Assembly (NCBI RefSeq): GCF_030499575.1
Contig: NZ_JASTLC010000001.1
Location: 7,340,001-7,404,000, forward strand
Length of the DNA: 64,000 nucleotides
Reading direction: 5' to 3'
Source of the DNA: Streptomyces sp. DG2A-72
GTDB taxonomy: Bacteria; Actinomycetota; Actinomycetes; Streptomycetales; Streptomycetaceae
Numbering within the stretch: the first letter of the stretch is position 1; each line of letters begins with the position of its first letter. Below the pieces are notes generated by a model. That model saw nothing but the letters and a program-made list of their open reading frames with translations. It had not been told where the DNA came from and searched no databases. Below, one piece after another: positions 6,817 through 15,468 of the stretch. The position numbers and the translations under genes were made by a program.

Positions 6817-9800
6817 CTAGGGCAGAGGCTCATAGCGACCGCCGGTGAAGAACTCGGCCTCGGTCTTCTTGTAGGCGTGGATGAACCGCTGCTTGATGAT
6901 GATGATCAAGCCTTTCGCCTTATCGTAGGCGACCGGCGTGCCCGTGCCCGCTTCCCGGTGCGTAGCAGCGCCACGGTACTTCTTGAAGTACTCGGCCATG
7001 GCCTTCAGGTCGCGGCCGATGCCGGGGAGGTTGTGGTCGTTGGCCGTTTTGAAGTTGGAGTCCGCCATGCGGTCCCACTGGTACTCGACGCCGTCCGCCA
7101 CGTCAGGGCCGTACTGCTTCTCGATCTTGATGAGGAGTTCGTTGGGCAGCGACTCCTTGGGATCGAGGTTGGCGCACATGTCCGCCCAGTCGTCGTTGTT
7201 CGACGACGCGGCCGCGGCCATGGTGGAGAAGGACGTCTGCGTCGCGGAGAAGGCCGCCGCCTGCGCGGGCTTCTTCTTGATCGGGCAGGACGGAAGCTCG
7301 GGCTCCTTCTTCGCCTTCTCGGCCAGCTTGCGCAGCTTGTCCAGCGTCCGCTTGGCCTGGGCCGACTTCTCGAAGAAACCGACGACTCCCGAGGCGATCC
7401 GGACGATCGCCTTGCTCACCCCGAGGATCTTGCTGGCCGGGACGGCCTTGACCAGCGTCCACAGGCAAGCCTCGACATCGCCCTTGGTCAGGCAGTTCTT
7501 GAGGTCGGTCCAGCCGATCTCGTCGAGGAGGATCTGCCCGCCGTTCTCCTTGACCCAGGTCAGCAGGTCCATGGAGGCGAGGGCCTGGGCAGCGCGGTAC
7601 TGGTCCACGCATTCCTGCCCGCAGGCGCGCAGCAGAGCCGCTTCCAGGTCGCTGCCCAAGTCGGGGGCGTCGTACGCCGTCTCGGCCCGCTCCTTGCGGA
7701 GGGCCTCTTGCTCCTCGCGCTGGGCCTTCTCCGCACGGTCGGCGGCGGCGTCGGCGTCCTTGGCTGCACCCTCGGCGTTGGAGGCGGCCTTCTCGGCCTT
7801 CACCGCGTCCGACTCCGCGTACGTGGCGGTCCGGTCCGCGGCGGCAGCGTCGGCCTCGGCGGAGGAGGCGGCGGAGCGGGCGCTCGTCGCATCCTTCTCG
7901 GCCTCCGTGGCGTCGCGGTCGGCCTGGGCGGCCGCCGACTCGGCCTCGTTGGCCGCGAAGTTGGCGTAGAAGGCGTCGGTGCCCGCCTGCTGGTCATACT
8001 TCTGGGCGTTCGCGTCTGCCTTCTTCGCGGCCGCTGCGTCGGTCGCCGCCGCAGCGGCAGAAGCGTTGGCCGCCGCGGCGGAGTTGACCGCTTGCACCGC
8101 GTAGTCCGCCGCGTCGGCCGCCGCCTGGAGGGCGATCTTCGCGTCGCCGGCCGCCCTGTCGGCAAGCGCCTTGGCCTGCGCCGCCGCCTTCTTCGCCTCG
8201 TCCGACTTGGCCTTGGCCGCGCTGGCCTGCTGTTCGGCGATCGTCTTGGAGGTCTGCCCGATCAGCACCGCGTACGCGGCCGAGGCGTCGGTCTCGATGT
8301 ACGGGGAGCCGATGCTGATCGCCTCGTTGGCCGCCTTGGTCACAGCGGTCGCTGCGTCCCGGGCGGCCTGCGCGTACTGGGCCGTGGCGAGCGCGTACCC
8401 GGCGGTCTTCGCCGCCCACGCGGCCGTCTTGGCAGCCTCGGCCACCGCCGCGGTTGCCTCCTTACGCGCGGTGATCGCGGCGGCCTGGGCCTTCTTGGCC
8501 TCGGCGTCCGCCTTCTTGGCCTTCTCCTTCGCCGACGCGGCCGCGTCGATCGCCTCGGCCGCCGCGGCGTGCGCGGTGGCAGCAGCCGCATGGGTCTTCG
8601 CGTACGCCGACTGGGCCGCGTCGGCGGCGGACCGGGAACGCTTGGCTGCACCTTCCGCACGGGTCGCCGCCGCTCGGGCGTTCACCGCCGCCGTGGTCGC
8701 TTCGTTCGCCGCCGTACGGGCCCGGGTCGCCGCACCCGCCGCGTCGTTGGCGGCGGCACGGGCCTCGGTGGCCGCCTGCCGGGTCTCGGCTGCGGCCGCA
8801 GTGCCCTCAGCGGCGGCTGCGGCGGACTCCAGGGCCGCCGCTCGGGAGGCGGTGGCGTTCTTCTCCTGCTCGGCCTTGACCGCCGCGTTGCGGGACTTGT
8901 AGGCGCGCTGTTCGGCGCTCAGCGCCGCCGCCAGCTTCGCCGTCGCGGTCGAGCCGGCCGTCTCCGCGTTCGTGCGGGCCTCGCTGGCCTTGTTCCGTTC
9001 GCCCTGCGCCCGCTTCTCGGCCGCGTCGGCCTTCGCGCGCTCGCTCGCCGCCAGGTCGCGCTCACGCTCGGCGGTGGCCTTCTCGGCCTCCGCGATACCG
9101 CGCTGCCGCTTCGCCTCCGCCGCCTGGTCCTTGGCAGTCTTCTCAGCCTTCTCGGCCGTCGCACGGGCCTTCTTCGCGGTGGTGGCGTTGGCCGCCGCCT
9201 CGGCGGCCAGCTTGGCCGCGGACTCGGCGGCCGCCTTGGCCTGCGCCTTCGCCTCCAGTGCCGCCGTCTTGCGGAACTCCGTGTTCAGCGCGTGCGTCTG
9301 GGTCTTCGCCAGCGCCAGGAGCGTCTGAGAGTCCGCCACCGTGGCCTTCGCCGCGTTCGACGCCGTCAGCGTCGCCTTCGCCGCCGCCTGGGCGGCCGCG
9401 GCCGATGCCTTGGCGACCTGCACGGACTGCTGCGCATAGAGCAGGCCCCGGCCGCGCGGCCACTTCGCGGCGTCGGCGATCGTCCACGCCTTCGTCTGCT
9501 CGGTGCCCGCGGTGTTCGCGGCTGTCTTGGCCCGGGCGGCCGCCGCGTCCGCCACGGCCACCTGGGCGGCAGCCTTGGTCTTGGCCGCGTTCAGGTCCTT
9601 CGCGGCCTTGGTGAACGCGGCCGTCGTCGGGTAGTCGAGCGAGTCCTTGTGCGCGGCCCAGTACTTCTGCCAGTACAGGATCTGGTCAGCCTGCCAGGCC
9701 TGCCGGACCGCCTCGATCATCGCGCCGGTGGCGGCCCGCGTCTCCTTAGCCGCGGCAGCCTCGGCGGTGACGATCGCCTTGCGCTGCCCGGCCTGGCCGG

Positions 9801-10692
9801 AGTACTCCGCCTCCCACTCCGAGTACGCCTGCACGACCGCCCCGGTGAGCACCCGGTAGTGGTCGATCGGGTTGGCGCTGTCACAGGCCGCCCAGGCCTG
9901 CTTCAGCGCTTCGACCTCGGTGCGGAACTCCAGCGAGTCCGGCTCGGGGGCCTTCGTCGGGAAGCCGCCGAACCGCAGGAAGGTGGCGACGTCGTTGGCC
10001 GAGGAGTAGCCCAGGTTGGTCGTGTCGAGCAGTTCCTTCCCGGCGACGTCCTTGTACGCGGCAGCCCACGTGTCGTCGCCGGTGTCGAAGGCGTCGAGCA
10101 CCTTCTTGGCTTGGTCCAGCGAGGCCTGGCCGGGCTTCGGTGTCGGGGACTCCCACGTCCTGTCGTACAGGTCCTGCTGGGTGCCGAGGGTGAAAGTGAT
10201 GATGTCCTTGCCGAAATCCGGTGCCCAGTAGTCCCGGCCGCCCTGCGAATTCACCGACGCGTAAGGCTTGTTGCTGGCGTTCAGCTTGTCCTGACGGTCT
10301 CGGTAGGCACGCAGGTCCGCCAGGCCCGTGTCCGAGTCCCGCCAGTGGGCCGCGCCCAGTTCACCGAAGGTCCAGTCCGCCACGACCGTGCGCAGTCCGG
10401 CGTCCGGGCCTGCGAGTTTGGTTGCCGCGTATGTCTTCATCTCTGGCCCGCCGAAGTGCACAGCCCGTGCCACCTGGCAGCGGTCTTTGCGGGCCTGCGC
10501 GCCGAGGCTGATGCGCAGGGTGCGTTCGTAGGGGTTGGCCGGGTTGTCTCCCGGTTCGTCAGCGGCTGCGGGGGCCGCGGAGACGAGTCCGCCGAGCACG
10601 GCTGCCGCGGTCGTGAGCGCGACGGCAGCGAACCCTCGCTGTGCGCGCCCTGCCCGGAATCGTCTCTGTAATCTTCTTCGTGTCGTTCGCAC
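6817..10692 (-). CDS. Secreted Ala-rich coiled-coil polymorphic toxin (predicted)
   Basis: A 1291-aa protein if started at GTG 10692, which has AGGTAGG 6 nt upstream; the open frame continues to 10860 but those 56 residues lack sense. Residues 1-45 form a signal peptide: many Arg, hydrophobic core VALTTAAAVLGGLVSA, then AAPAAADEP. Residues about 50-350 are a globular N-domain (ANPYERTLRISLGAQ, DYWAPDFGKDI, WAACDSANPIDHYRVLTG). About 350-1000 is an extremely Ala-rich helical stalk with Lys/Glu heptads. About 1005-1180 is a cysteine-containing pre-toxin region with a hydrophobic helix (ILGVSKAIVRIASGVVGFF). The last 110 residues look like a discrete effector domain ending KGLIIIIKQRFIHAYKKTEA..., perhaps a small nuclease; no catalytic residues can be assigned. 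Architecture plus two downstream paralogous small genes fit contact-dependent or secreted polymorphic toxins. Confidence 0.75.
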   Translation of the reverse strand: MRTTRRRLQRRFRAGRAQRGFAAVALTTAAAVLGGLVSAAPAAADEPGDNPANPYERTLRISLGAQARKDRCQVARAVHFGGPEMKTYAATKLAGPDAGLRTVVADWTFGELGAAHWRDSDTGLADLRAYRDRQDKLNASNKPYASVNSQGGRDYWAPDFGKDIITFTLGTQQDLYDRTWESPTPKPGQASLDQAKKVLDAFDTGDDTWAAAYKDVAGKELLDTTNLGYSSANDVATFLRFGGFPTKAPEPDSLEFRTEVEALKQAWAACDSANPIDHYRVLTGAVVQAYSEWEAEYSGQAGQRKAIVTAEAAAAKETRAATGAMIEAVRQAWQADQILYWQKYWAAHKDSLDYPTTAAFTKAAKDLNAAKTKAAAQVAVADAAAARAKTAANTAGTEQTKAWTIADAAKWPRGRGLLYAQQSVQVAKASAAAAQAAAKATLTASNAAKATVADSQTLLALAKTQTHALNTEFRKTAALEAKAQAKAAAESAAKLAAEAAANATTAKKARATAEKAEKTAKDQAAEAKRQRGIAEAEKATAERERDLAASERAKADAAEKRAQGERNKASEARTNAETAGSTATAKLAAALSAEQRAYKSRNAAVKAEQEKNATASRAAALESAAAAAEGTAAAAETRQAATEARAAANDAAGAATRARTAANEATTAAVNARAAATRAEGAAKRSRSAADAAQSAYAKTHAAAATAHAAAAEAIDAAASAKEKAKKADAEAKKAQAAAITARKEATAAVAEAAKTAAWAAKTAGYALATAQYAQAARDAATAVTKAANEAISIGSPYIETDASAAYAVLIGQTSKTIAEQQASAAKAKSDEAKKAAAQAKALADRAAGDAKIALQAAADAADYAVQAVNSAAAANASAAAAATDAAAAKKADANAQKYDQQAGTDAFYANFAANEAESAAAQADRDATEAEKDATSARSAASSAEADAAAADRTATYAESDAVKAEKAASNAEGAAKDADAAADRAEKAQREEQEALRKERAETAYDAPDLGSDLEAALLRACGQECVDQYRAAQALASMDLLTWVKENGGQILLDEIGWTDLKNCLTKGDVEACLWTLVKAVPASKILGVSKAIVRIASGVVGFFEKSAQAKRTLDKLRKLAEKAKKEPELPSCPIKKKPAQAAAFSATQTSFSTMAAAASSNNDDWADMCANLDPKESLPNELLIKIEKQYGPDVADGVEYQWDRMADSNFKTANDHNLPGIGRDLKAMAEYFKKYRGAATHREAGTGTPVAYDKAKGLIIIIKQRFIHAYKKTEAEFFTGGRYEPLP

Positions 10693-11020
10693 GTCGATGC
10701 CTACCTGGATGGTCTGTCCGGATGGTCGGTCCGTACACACAGGAAGAAGGCACGCCAAAGCGTCAGCGAGAAAAGCCAGGAAGTGAAAAGAGCCCCGTCC
10801 GTACCGCGTGCGGTCAACACGCGCCCCCGCGCCCCCTCCCCATGGGGACGCGATCATCATGACAGTGGGAAAGCGTTTACGGAACCCTCAATTCGCTCTT
10901 AGGTTCGACCTGAAAATCGACAAGGCTGTGCCCCCGGCGGGTCGAAACCCGCCGGGGGCACAGCTCTTTGCGGCTCCCGGAGAGGACTCGAGAGGGTGGC
11001 GCTCCAGCCGGTCCCGCCGC
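10693..11020. other. Intergenic region upstream of the toxin gene
   Basis: This 328-bp gap contains the leader of the toxin gene (minus strand) and, at 10925-10964, the terminator of the secreted-protein operon that lies further right. I find no further gene and no clear consensus promoter. A junction between accessory and conserved DNA should lie in or near this gap. Confidence 0.5.
10925..10964 (-). terminator. Perfect 17-bp terminator hairpin
   Basis: GCTGTGCCCCCGGCGGG (10925-10941) pairs perfectly with 10948-10964 around a 6-nt loop (TCGAAA), followed on the minus strand by a short T-rich stretch. It ends the DUF6230-DUF6114-secreted protein operon, whose last stop is at 11021. Confidence 0.85.
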
Positions 11021-12349
11021 TCAGTCGGTCTGGTAGCTGTGCAGCCCGGGGACGGTCAGGTCGCCGCCGAACTGGCCGGCCTGCACGACCTTCACCTTGG
11101 TGAAGTAGATCAGCGGGATGTTCAGCGGCGGCGGGTGCTTCGGGTCGAACGTGATCGGGATCAGGCCGAACAGGTTCCCGGAGATGGACTCCGTGTACAT
11201 GATCGTCTTGCCGTTGCGGATCGTGGACGTCGTGCCCGCGCCCGCCTGCACGTGGTAGGTCTTGCCGGACTGCTTGTCCTTGACCGTCTGGTGCAGGTCA
11301 CCGATGTCCGTGCCGTCGGAGATGACGTACTTCAGCACCTTCTTCGTGGTGCCGTTCGCGGTCCTCACCTCGACTATGCCCTGATAGTCGGCGCCCTTCA
11401 GCAGCAGCGAACTGGCGTCCAGGTACCAGGGGTCGTCGGGCAGCGGCACCTTGTTGTCGACGCCGCCCTCCTCGTCCGTGGCGACCGGACAGCCGTCGGC
11501 GTCCTTGGTGGCGCTCGCGGACGGGCTCGGGGTGGCCGACTCGGCGGCCTGCCCGGCAGCCTTGGCCGCTTCCTCGACCGCCTTCTGCTTCTCCTCGGCC
11601 GCCTTCGACGCCGTGTCGGTCGTGTCCTTCACGGTGTCCTCGACCGTGCCGGTGACCTTCTCGGTGGTCTCCTTGACGGCGTCGGACGACGAGGACTTCG
11701 CGCTCTCGGAGGCCGACGCCGACGGGGTGGCCGACGGCGACGGGCTCGCGCTCGCCGACGCGCCCTGACCGCCGGTGAAGATGCCGGAGATCGCGTCGCC
11801 TATGTCCTCCAGCAGACCGCCGCCGCTCTCCGACGGCGAGGGGCTCGGCGTGGCGGTGTCGTTGCCCGACTCCGAGCCGCCCGAGCCGCTCGCGGGGGCC
11901 GACGGCGTCGGCGTGGGCTCGTCGTCGGAACCTGAATCCGACGAAGAGTCGTTGCCGCCCGAGGAGTTGCCCGCCGTGGAGTCCGAAGTGCCGGTGTCCC
12001 CGGTCGAGGACTCCGACGGCGACGGCTCCGCCTCCTCGGACTCGCTCGCCGAGGCGGACGGTGACGGGCTCGCGCTCGCCGACGCCTCGCCATCGAGGGC
12101 CGCAACACATTCCTTGTACTCGTCCGCCGTCAGGCTCTTGGACGTCGGCTGGTCCTCGGCGAGCGCCAGCTTCGGTGTGAACCCCATCCCCATGAGGACA
12201 GCCGTCGGCATCGCCGCCAGGGCTATCGCCTTCCCGGCCGGCATCTGAATCCTGGTGAACAGCGGCTTCTTGGGTGCCGCATGGCGCGGCCCGGTTCTCA
12301 CACGGGACTCGTCCACCCCAGTCCCGTGGGTCACCTCGTCAGCCGGCAC
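11021..12349 (-). CDS. Ser/Pro-rich secreted or surface protein
   Basis: A 442-aa protein from GTG 12349, preceded by GGGAGG and overlapping the upstream stop by 11 bp; the frame is open to 12406 but this start has the only good ribosome binding site. After about 45 basic residues comes a hydrophobic stretch (IALAAMPTAVLMGMGF) that may be a signal peptide or anchor. Residues about 80-280 are low-complexity Ser/Pro/Ala/Glu (repeated SASPSPSASAS type runs) with a predicted helical insert rich in Lys/Glu/Ala. The C-terminal about 140 residues look globular, ending GQFGGDLTVPGLHSYQTD. Probably cell-surface or extracellular. It closes an operon with DUF6114 and DUF6230 genes; function unknown. Confidence 0.75.
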   Translation of the reverse strand: MPADEVTHGTGVDESRVRTGPRHAAPKKPLFTRIQMPAGKAIALAAMPTAVLMGMGFTPKLALAEDQPTSKSLTADEYKECVAALDGEASASASPSPSASASESEEAEPSPSESSTGDTGTSDSTAGNSSGGNDSSSDSGSDDEPTPTPSAPASGSGGSESGNDTATPSPSPSESGGGLLEDIGDAISGIFTGGQGASASASPSPSATPSASASESAKSSSSDAVKETTEKVTGTVEDTVKDTTDTASKAAEEKQKAVEEAAKAAGQAAESATPSPSASATKDADGCPVATDEEGGVDNKVPLPDDPWYLDASSLLLKGADYQGIVEVRTANGTTKKVLKYVISDGTDIGDLHQTVKDKQSGKTYHVQAGAGTTSTIRNGKTIMYTESISGNLFGLIPITFDPKHPPPLNIPLIYFTKVKVVQAGQFGGDLTVPGLHSYQTD

Positions 12350-12884
12350 TGTGCCTCCCGTTCGCCCCGTTCGCCGGGCTCGTTCCTGACAGATCGATCG
12401 GCTCACCCAGCGGATCGGCGCTCGGCCCGGTCAGGCCCTCGGGCGCGCCGCCCTCGCCCTTGCCGGTCTCCTCCGCCTCCGGTGCCGGCGGCTCACCCGG
12501 CACCCAGGCCACGGCCATCGCACCGCCGACCATCGCCAGCAGGAAGCCGATGAGGAAGCCACCCAGGTTGGACACCGGGATGGAGACCAGGGCCAGCAGG
12601 ATCGCCGCTACGCCCGCGAAGGTGCGTACGTGCTTCTGAAACCAGAGGCTAATGCCGAGCACGACGAGCAGCACGCCGATGATCAGGGACCCGGCGCCCG
12701 CGGTGGTCGCCATCGCCAGCGTCAGGTGCCCGATCTTCAGATGGGCGTACGGGAAGTAAGCGATAGGGATTCCGCCGAGGAGGACGAACAGCCCGGCCCA
12801 GAACGGCCGGGTGCCCCGCCAGGCGCGGAACTGCAGCCTCCGGCGGCTGAACTGGCCGGTAGCGGCAGGAGTCTCGGCGCTCAT
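12339..12884 (-). CDS. DUF6114 integral membrane protein
   Basis: A 181-aa protein from ATG 12884 with GGGAGCTG upstream. Four hydrophobic segments: FWAGLFVLLGGIPIAYF (about 28-44), LAMATTAGAGSLIIGVLLVVLGISLWF (about 56-82), TFAGVAAILLALVSIPVS (about 88-105) and LGGFLIGFLLAMVGGAMAVAW (about 107-127), followed by a Gly/Pro/Glu-rich cytoplasmic tail. The pattern fits DUF6114. It sits between the DUF6230 protein gene and the Ser/Pro-rich gene, whose start overlaps its stop, which implies coordinated translation. No biochemical role is established for the family. Confidence 0.82.
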   Translation of the reverse strand: MSAETPAATGQFSRRRLQFRAWRGTRPFWAGLFVLLGGIPIAYFPYAHLKIGHLTLAMATTAGAGSLIIGVLLVVLGISLWFQKHVRTFAGVAAILLALVSIPVSNLGGFLIGFLLAMVGGAMAVAWVPGEPPAPEAEETGKGEGGAPEGLTGPSADPLGEPIDLSGTSPANGANGRHSAG

Positions 12885-13002
12885 GGAAAACAGCTCCCTG
12901 GTGCGGCTTTGCTGTGGTGGTGAGTTGTACTGGGTGTGAAGATTCCGCTTCTACGGTGGACGGGCGGGGGCGCCACCGGCTCCCCCGCCCGTCATCGAGT
13001 GC

Positions 13003-13635
13003 TTAGTAGCACTCCTTGACACCCGTCGACAGCGACATCTTCAGGCCGCTGAGCTTGAAGGTTCCGGCGGTGGTCGCCCACGCCGTCTGCTTCACGTCGG
13101 TCAGCGTGGCCTCGTCGGCCTGCTGCGCGAACCCGAACGGGTTCGAGGTCTCGTTCTCCTTCATGCCAGGACCCTTGTTGGCGTCCTTGGCGGCAACGCC
13201 GATGTCGATGTTCTTGAAGACGGCGTTCGCCTCAAGCTCCGCGACGTCGATGTACAGGTTCTCGGCCTTGACCGGCGTACCGCCGCCGCCCGCCTTCAGC
13301 GTCAGGCTGACGGAACCGAGCAGCGGGATGTTCGGCGTGACCACGGACTGGCACATGTTCGTGATCGTGGCGTCCCTGAAGGCCGAGACCGCGACGGGGT
13401 GAGCCGTCTTCTTGCCGTCGAGGGTGGTCCCCGCGTCAATGGCCCCGTACTGGGAGAAGCCTGTGCCGACGAGCTTGTCGGCCGTGACCTTGAACGACTG
13501 CCCCGACACGCTGAACGACGCGGCGAGGGCGCCCTGGCCGAGAGCGATACCTATACACGCCGTGGCGGCGACGCTGGGCACCATCACCACAGCGAACCGC
13601 TTCCATCTGGTCCCGCCACGCACCTGGGACTCCAT
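13003..13635 (-). CDS. DUF6230 secreted protein
   Basis: A 210-aa protein from ATG 13635, preceded by AAGGAGGAAAT, an ideal ribosome binding site; the frame open to 13821 is not needed. Residues about 14-40 are a signal peptide or membrane anchor (RFAVVMVPSVAATACIGIALGQGALAA split by short turns). The mature part is a beta-rich domain with FSVSGQSFKVTADKLVGTG near its start and paired cysteines (NMCQSVV and the terminal KECY). It matches DUF6230, which usually travels with DUF6114 as here (118 bp upstream of it). Likely extracytoplasmic; function unknown. Confidence 0.82.
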   Translation of the reverse strand: MESQVRGGTRWKRFAVVMVPSVAATACIGIALGQGALAASFSVSGQSFKVTADKLVGTGFSQYGAIDAGTTLDGKKTAHPVAVSAFRDATITNMCQSVVTPNIPLLGSVSLTLKAGGGGTPVKAENLYIDVAELEANAVFKNIDIGVAAKDANKGPGMKENETSNPFGFAQQADEATLTDVKQTAWATTAGTFKLSGLKMSLSTGVKECY

Positions 13636-14014
13636 ATTTCCTCCTTCTCGGACGTACATCTCCTGGCCCTGACTGCCCCTGTCGAGTCGACGGCTCAGCC
13701 GGGCAGGGATGGGAGAAGTGCTACGTCCTCGGGAAGGGGAGCGCCCGCGCCCGGAAGCGCGAAACGCGCCTCGATCACCGGCGATCACCCCCGAGCGACA
13801 ACCACTGGTCGCGCCTGACACGCATCACGCACAACCTTGCTGGACAGGCTTCGCCGGTAGGCGAAGACCCCCCTGCCCAAGAGCCGGCGCCACTGCCGCC
13901 GGCTCTACTCGGTGGGGACCCTTGACTCCCGTCGACCCAACCGGCTGTCGGGGTACGGGAATGGACCGAGCGTCGCCGATCGTGGTGCATTCTCGCCGCC
14001 CGCACAAGGGGGTT

Positions 14015-14032
14015 CGTTACTCACTAGTAACG
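14015..14032. promoter_or_regulatory. Candidate operator for the DUF6230 operon
   Basis: Perfect 7-bp arms CGTTACT and AGTAACG separated by CACT. It is the right size for a TetR-type dimer, and a shorter relative (TTACT-CGC-AGTAA) lies at 14147-14159. It is about 380 bp upstream of the DUF6230 start, so direct control of that gene is uncertain. Confidence 0.4.
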
Positions 14033-14101
14033 GCCGGATAACCGAACAACGACCCTCGGGTCTCGGGTGGCGACGCTGGGTGGCTCCTGGGGGGTGGACA
14101 A

Positions 14102-14141
14102 AGCCGTTGATCGCTGGACAGATTCCGACAGATCAACGGCT
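14102..14141. terminator. Stem-loop between trx and the DUF6230 operon
   Basis: AGCCGTTGATC (14102-14112) pairs perfectly with GATCAACGGCT (14131-14141) over an 18-nt loop. Probably a second terminator behind the thioredoxin gene. Confidence 0.45.
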
Positions 14142-14161
14142 CTGACTTACTCGCAGTAACA

Positions 14162-14199
14162 GCGGCCGCGATTACCAAGATTTGGTAAAGCGCGGCCGC
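14162..14199 (-). terminator. Nested terminator hairpin behind the thioredoxin gene
   Basis: Outer arms GCGGCCGCG (14162-14170) and CGCGGCCGC (14191-14199) enclose inner arms TTACCAA (14172-14178) and TTGGTAA (14182-14188) with a GAT loop. It lies 86 bp after the thioredoxin stop on the minus strand. Confidence 0.6.
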
Positions 14200-14284
14200 A
14201 CTGGTCCTCTGTGGGCGAATCTTTCACTCGGGCATCACATGCCCCGGCGTTTAGTGACTGGTCAGAACCGGGCCCTCGCCCCGG

Positions 14285-15265
14285 TCAGAACAGGGCGCGC
14301 GCCAGCGCCCTGCGCGCCGCCATGACTCGCGGATCCTCGGCGCCGACCACCTCGAAGAGTTCGAGCAGCCGCACCCGTACGCCCTCCCGCTCCTCGCCCG
14401 CCGTGCGCTGCACGGTGTCGATGAGCCGCCCGAACGCGTCCTCGACATGTCCGCCCACCAGATCCAGGTCGGCGGCGGCGATCTGCGCCTGTGCATCACC
14501 CGGCTTCTCGGCGGCGTCCTTGCGCACCTGCGCCGGGTCGAGCCCCTGCACCCGCTGGAGCAACTCGGCCTGGGCGAGGCCGAGTTTGGCCTCCATGTTG
14601 CCCGGGTCGTCGCTCAGCACGTTCTTGTACGCCTGTACGGCACCGCCCAAGTCGCCCGCGTCCAGGGCCTGTACGGCGGCTTCGAGCAGGGCGTCGTACG
14701 GCCCCGCCGGTACCGCGGGAGCCTGCTGCTCGGGGGCGCCGGGCTCGGCCTCGGCGTCGACGGCCAGGCCGGTGAGGCCGAAGCGCTGCTCGGCGACCTG
14801 GACGAGCTGGTCGAGCGTCTGCCGGATCTGCGCCTCGCCTGCGGCCCCCTGGAAGAGCGGCAGCGCCTGTCCCGCCACCACGGCGAAGACAGCGGGAATC
14901 CCCTGGATCCCGAACTGCTGCATCAGCATCTGATTGGCGTCGACGTCGATCTTGGCAAGGACGAAGCGCCCGTTGTACTCGACGGCCAGCCGCTCCAGGA
15001 CCGGGCTCAGCTGCTTGCAGGGCTGACACCACTCGGCCCAGAAGTCGATGACGACGGGTACCTCGGTGGACCGCTGGAGGGCATCGCGCTCGAATCCGGC
15101 CTCGTCGACGTCGATGACGAGGTCGGCCGGGGAGACGGCTCCTCCCCCGCCGCCCTGCCGTGCCGCTTCGGCCCGCGCCTGCTCCGCCTTCGCCTTGGCC
15201 TCCTGGGCCGCCTTCACCGCGGCGAGGTCGACGACTCCGCTCATGGACATGTTCCGTGGCTGCAT
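14285..15265 (-). CDS. YbbN-like thioredoxin/TPR co-chaperone
   Basis: A 326-aa protein from ATG 15265, which has GGGGAGGA 8 nt upstream. Residues about 10-40 are an Ala/Glu/Lys helix. Residues about 50-155 are a thioredoxin fold with the active-site motif WAEWCQPCKQL (Cys-Gln-Pro-Cys). The C-terminal half (about 190-326) is a tetratricopeptide-like all-helical domain (YDALLEAAVQALDAGDLGGA, then NMEAKLGLAQAELL). This two-domain design defines the YbbN/CnoX group, cytoplasmic chaperone-linked thioredoxins. It is divergent from the TetR gene with a 203-bp gap that should hold both promoters. Longer than simple thioredoxins because of the TPR part. Confidence 0.9.
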   Translation of the reverse strand: MQPRNMSMSGVVDLAAVKAAQEAKAKAEQARAEAARQGGGGGAVSPADLVIDVDEAGFERDALQRSTEVPVVIDFWAEWCQPCKQLSPVLERLAVEYNGRFVLAKIDVDANQMLMQQFGIQGIPAVFAVVAGQALPLFQGAAGEAQIRQTLDQLVQVAEQRFGLTGLAVDAEAEPGAPEQQAPAVPAGPYDALLEAAVQALDAGDLGGAVQAYKNVLSDDPGNMEAKLGLAQAELLQRVQGLDPAQVRKDAAEKPGDAQAQIAAADLDLVGGHVEDAFGRLIDTVQRTAGEEREGVRVRLLELFEVVGAEDPRVMAARRALARALF

Positions 15266-15468
15266 GAGTACATCCTCCCCGTTCTCGCGCGTGTGTGAAA
15301 AGCGTTGTGAAAGCCGGTCGCGCAGTGTTCGTTTCGGCGTCGGGTCCCCACCCCACACCAGTGGTTTCGCTACGACCCGTAGCGTAATGGCACCGGGTGC
15401 CTCCGTGCCCCCCCGGACCCGGTGATCTCCCTCACCGCCTCACAGGAACCGCCGGTTATGGTCATGGG

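Larger units (their letters stand above)
13636..14284. other. 650-bp non-coding region with hairpins and TTACT/AGTAA palindromes
   Basis: No gene is visible here. It serves as the upstream region of the DUF6230 operon (minus strand) and the downstream region of the thioredoxin gene (minus strand). It contains a palindrome CGTTACT-N4-AGTAACG at 14015-14032, a related TTACT-CGC-AGTAA at 14147-14159, an 11-bp stem-loop at 14102-14141 and a nested hairpin at 14162-14199. Confidence 0.6.

Noticed and set aside
6481..10671. A 1396-codon open frame on the plus strand rich in Arg, Gly and Leu
   Set aside because: It is antisense to the Ala-rich toxin gene. Ala codons (GCN) read backwards give Arg, Gly, Leu and Val codons without stops, so it is a composition shadow with no start signal or domain.
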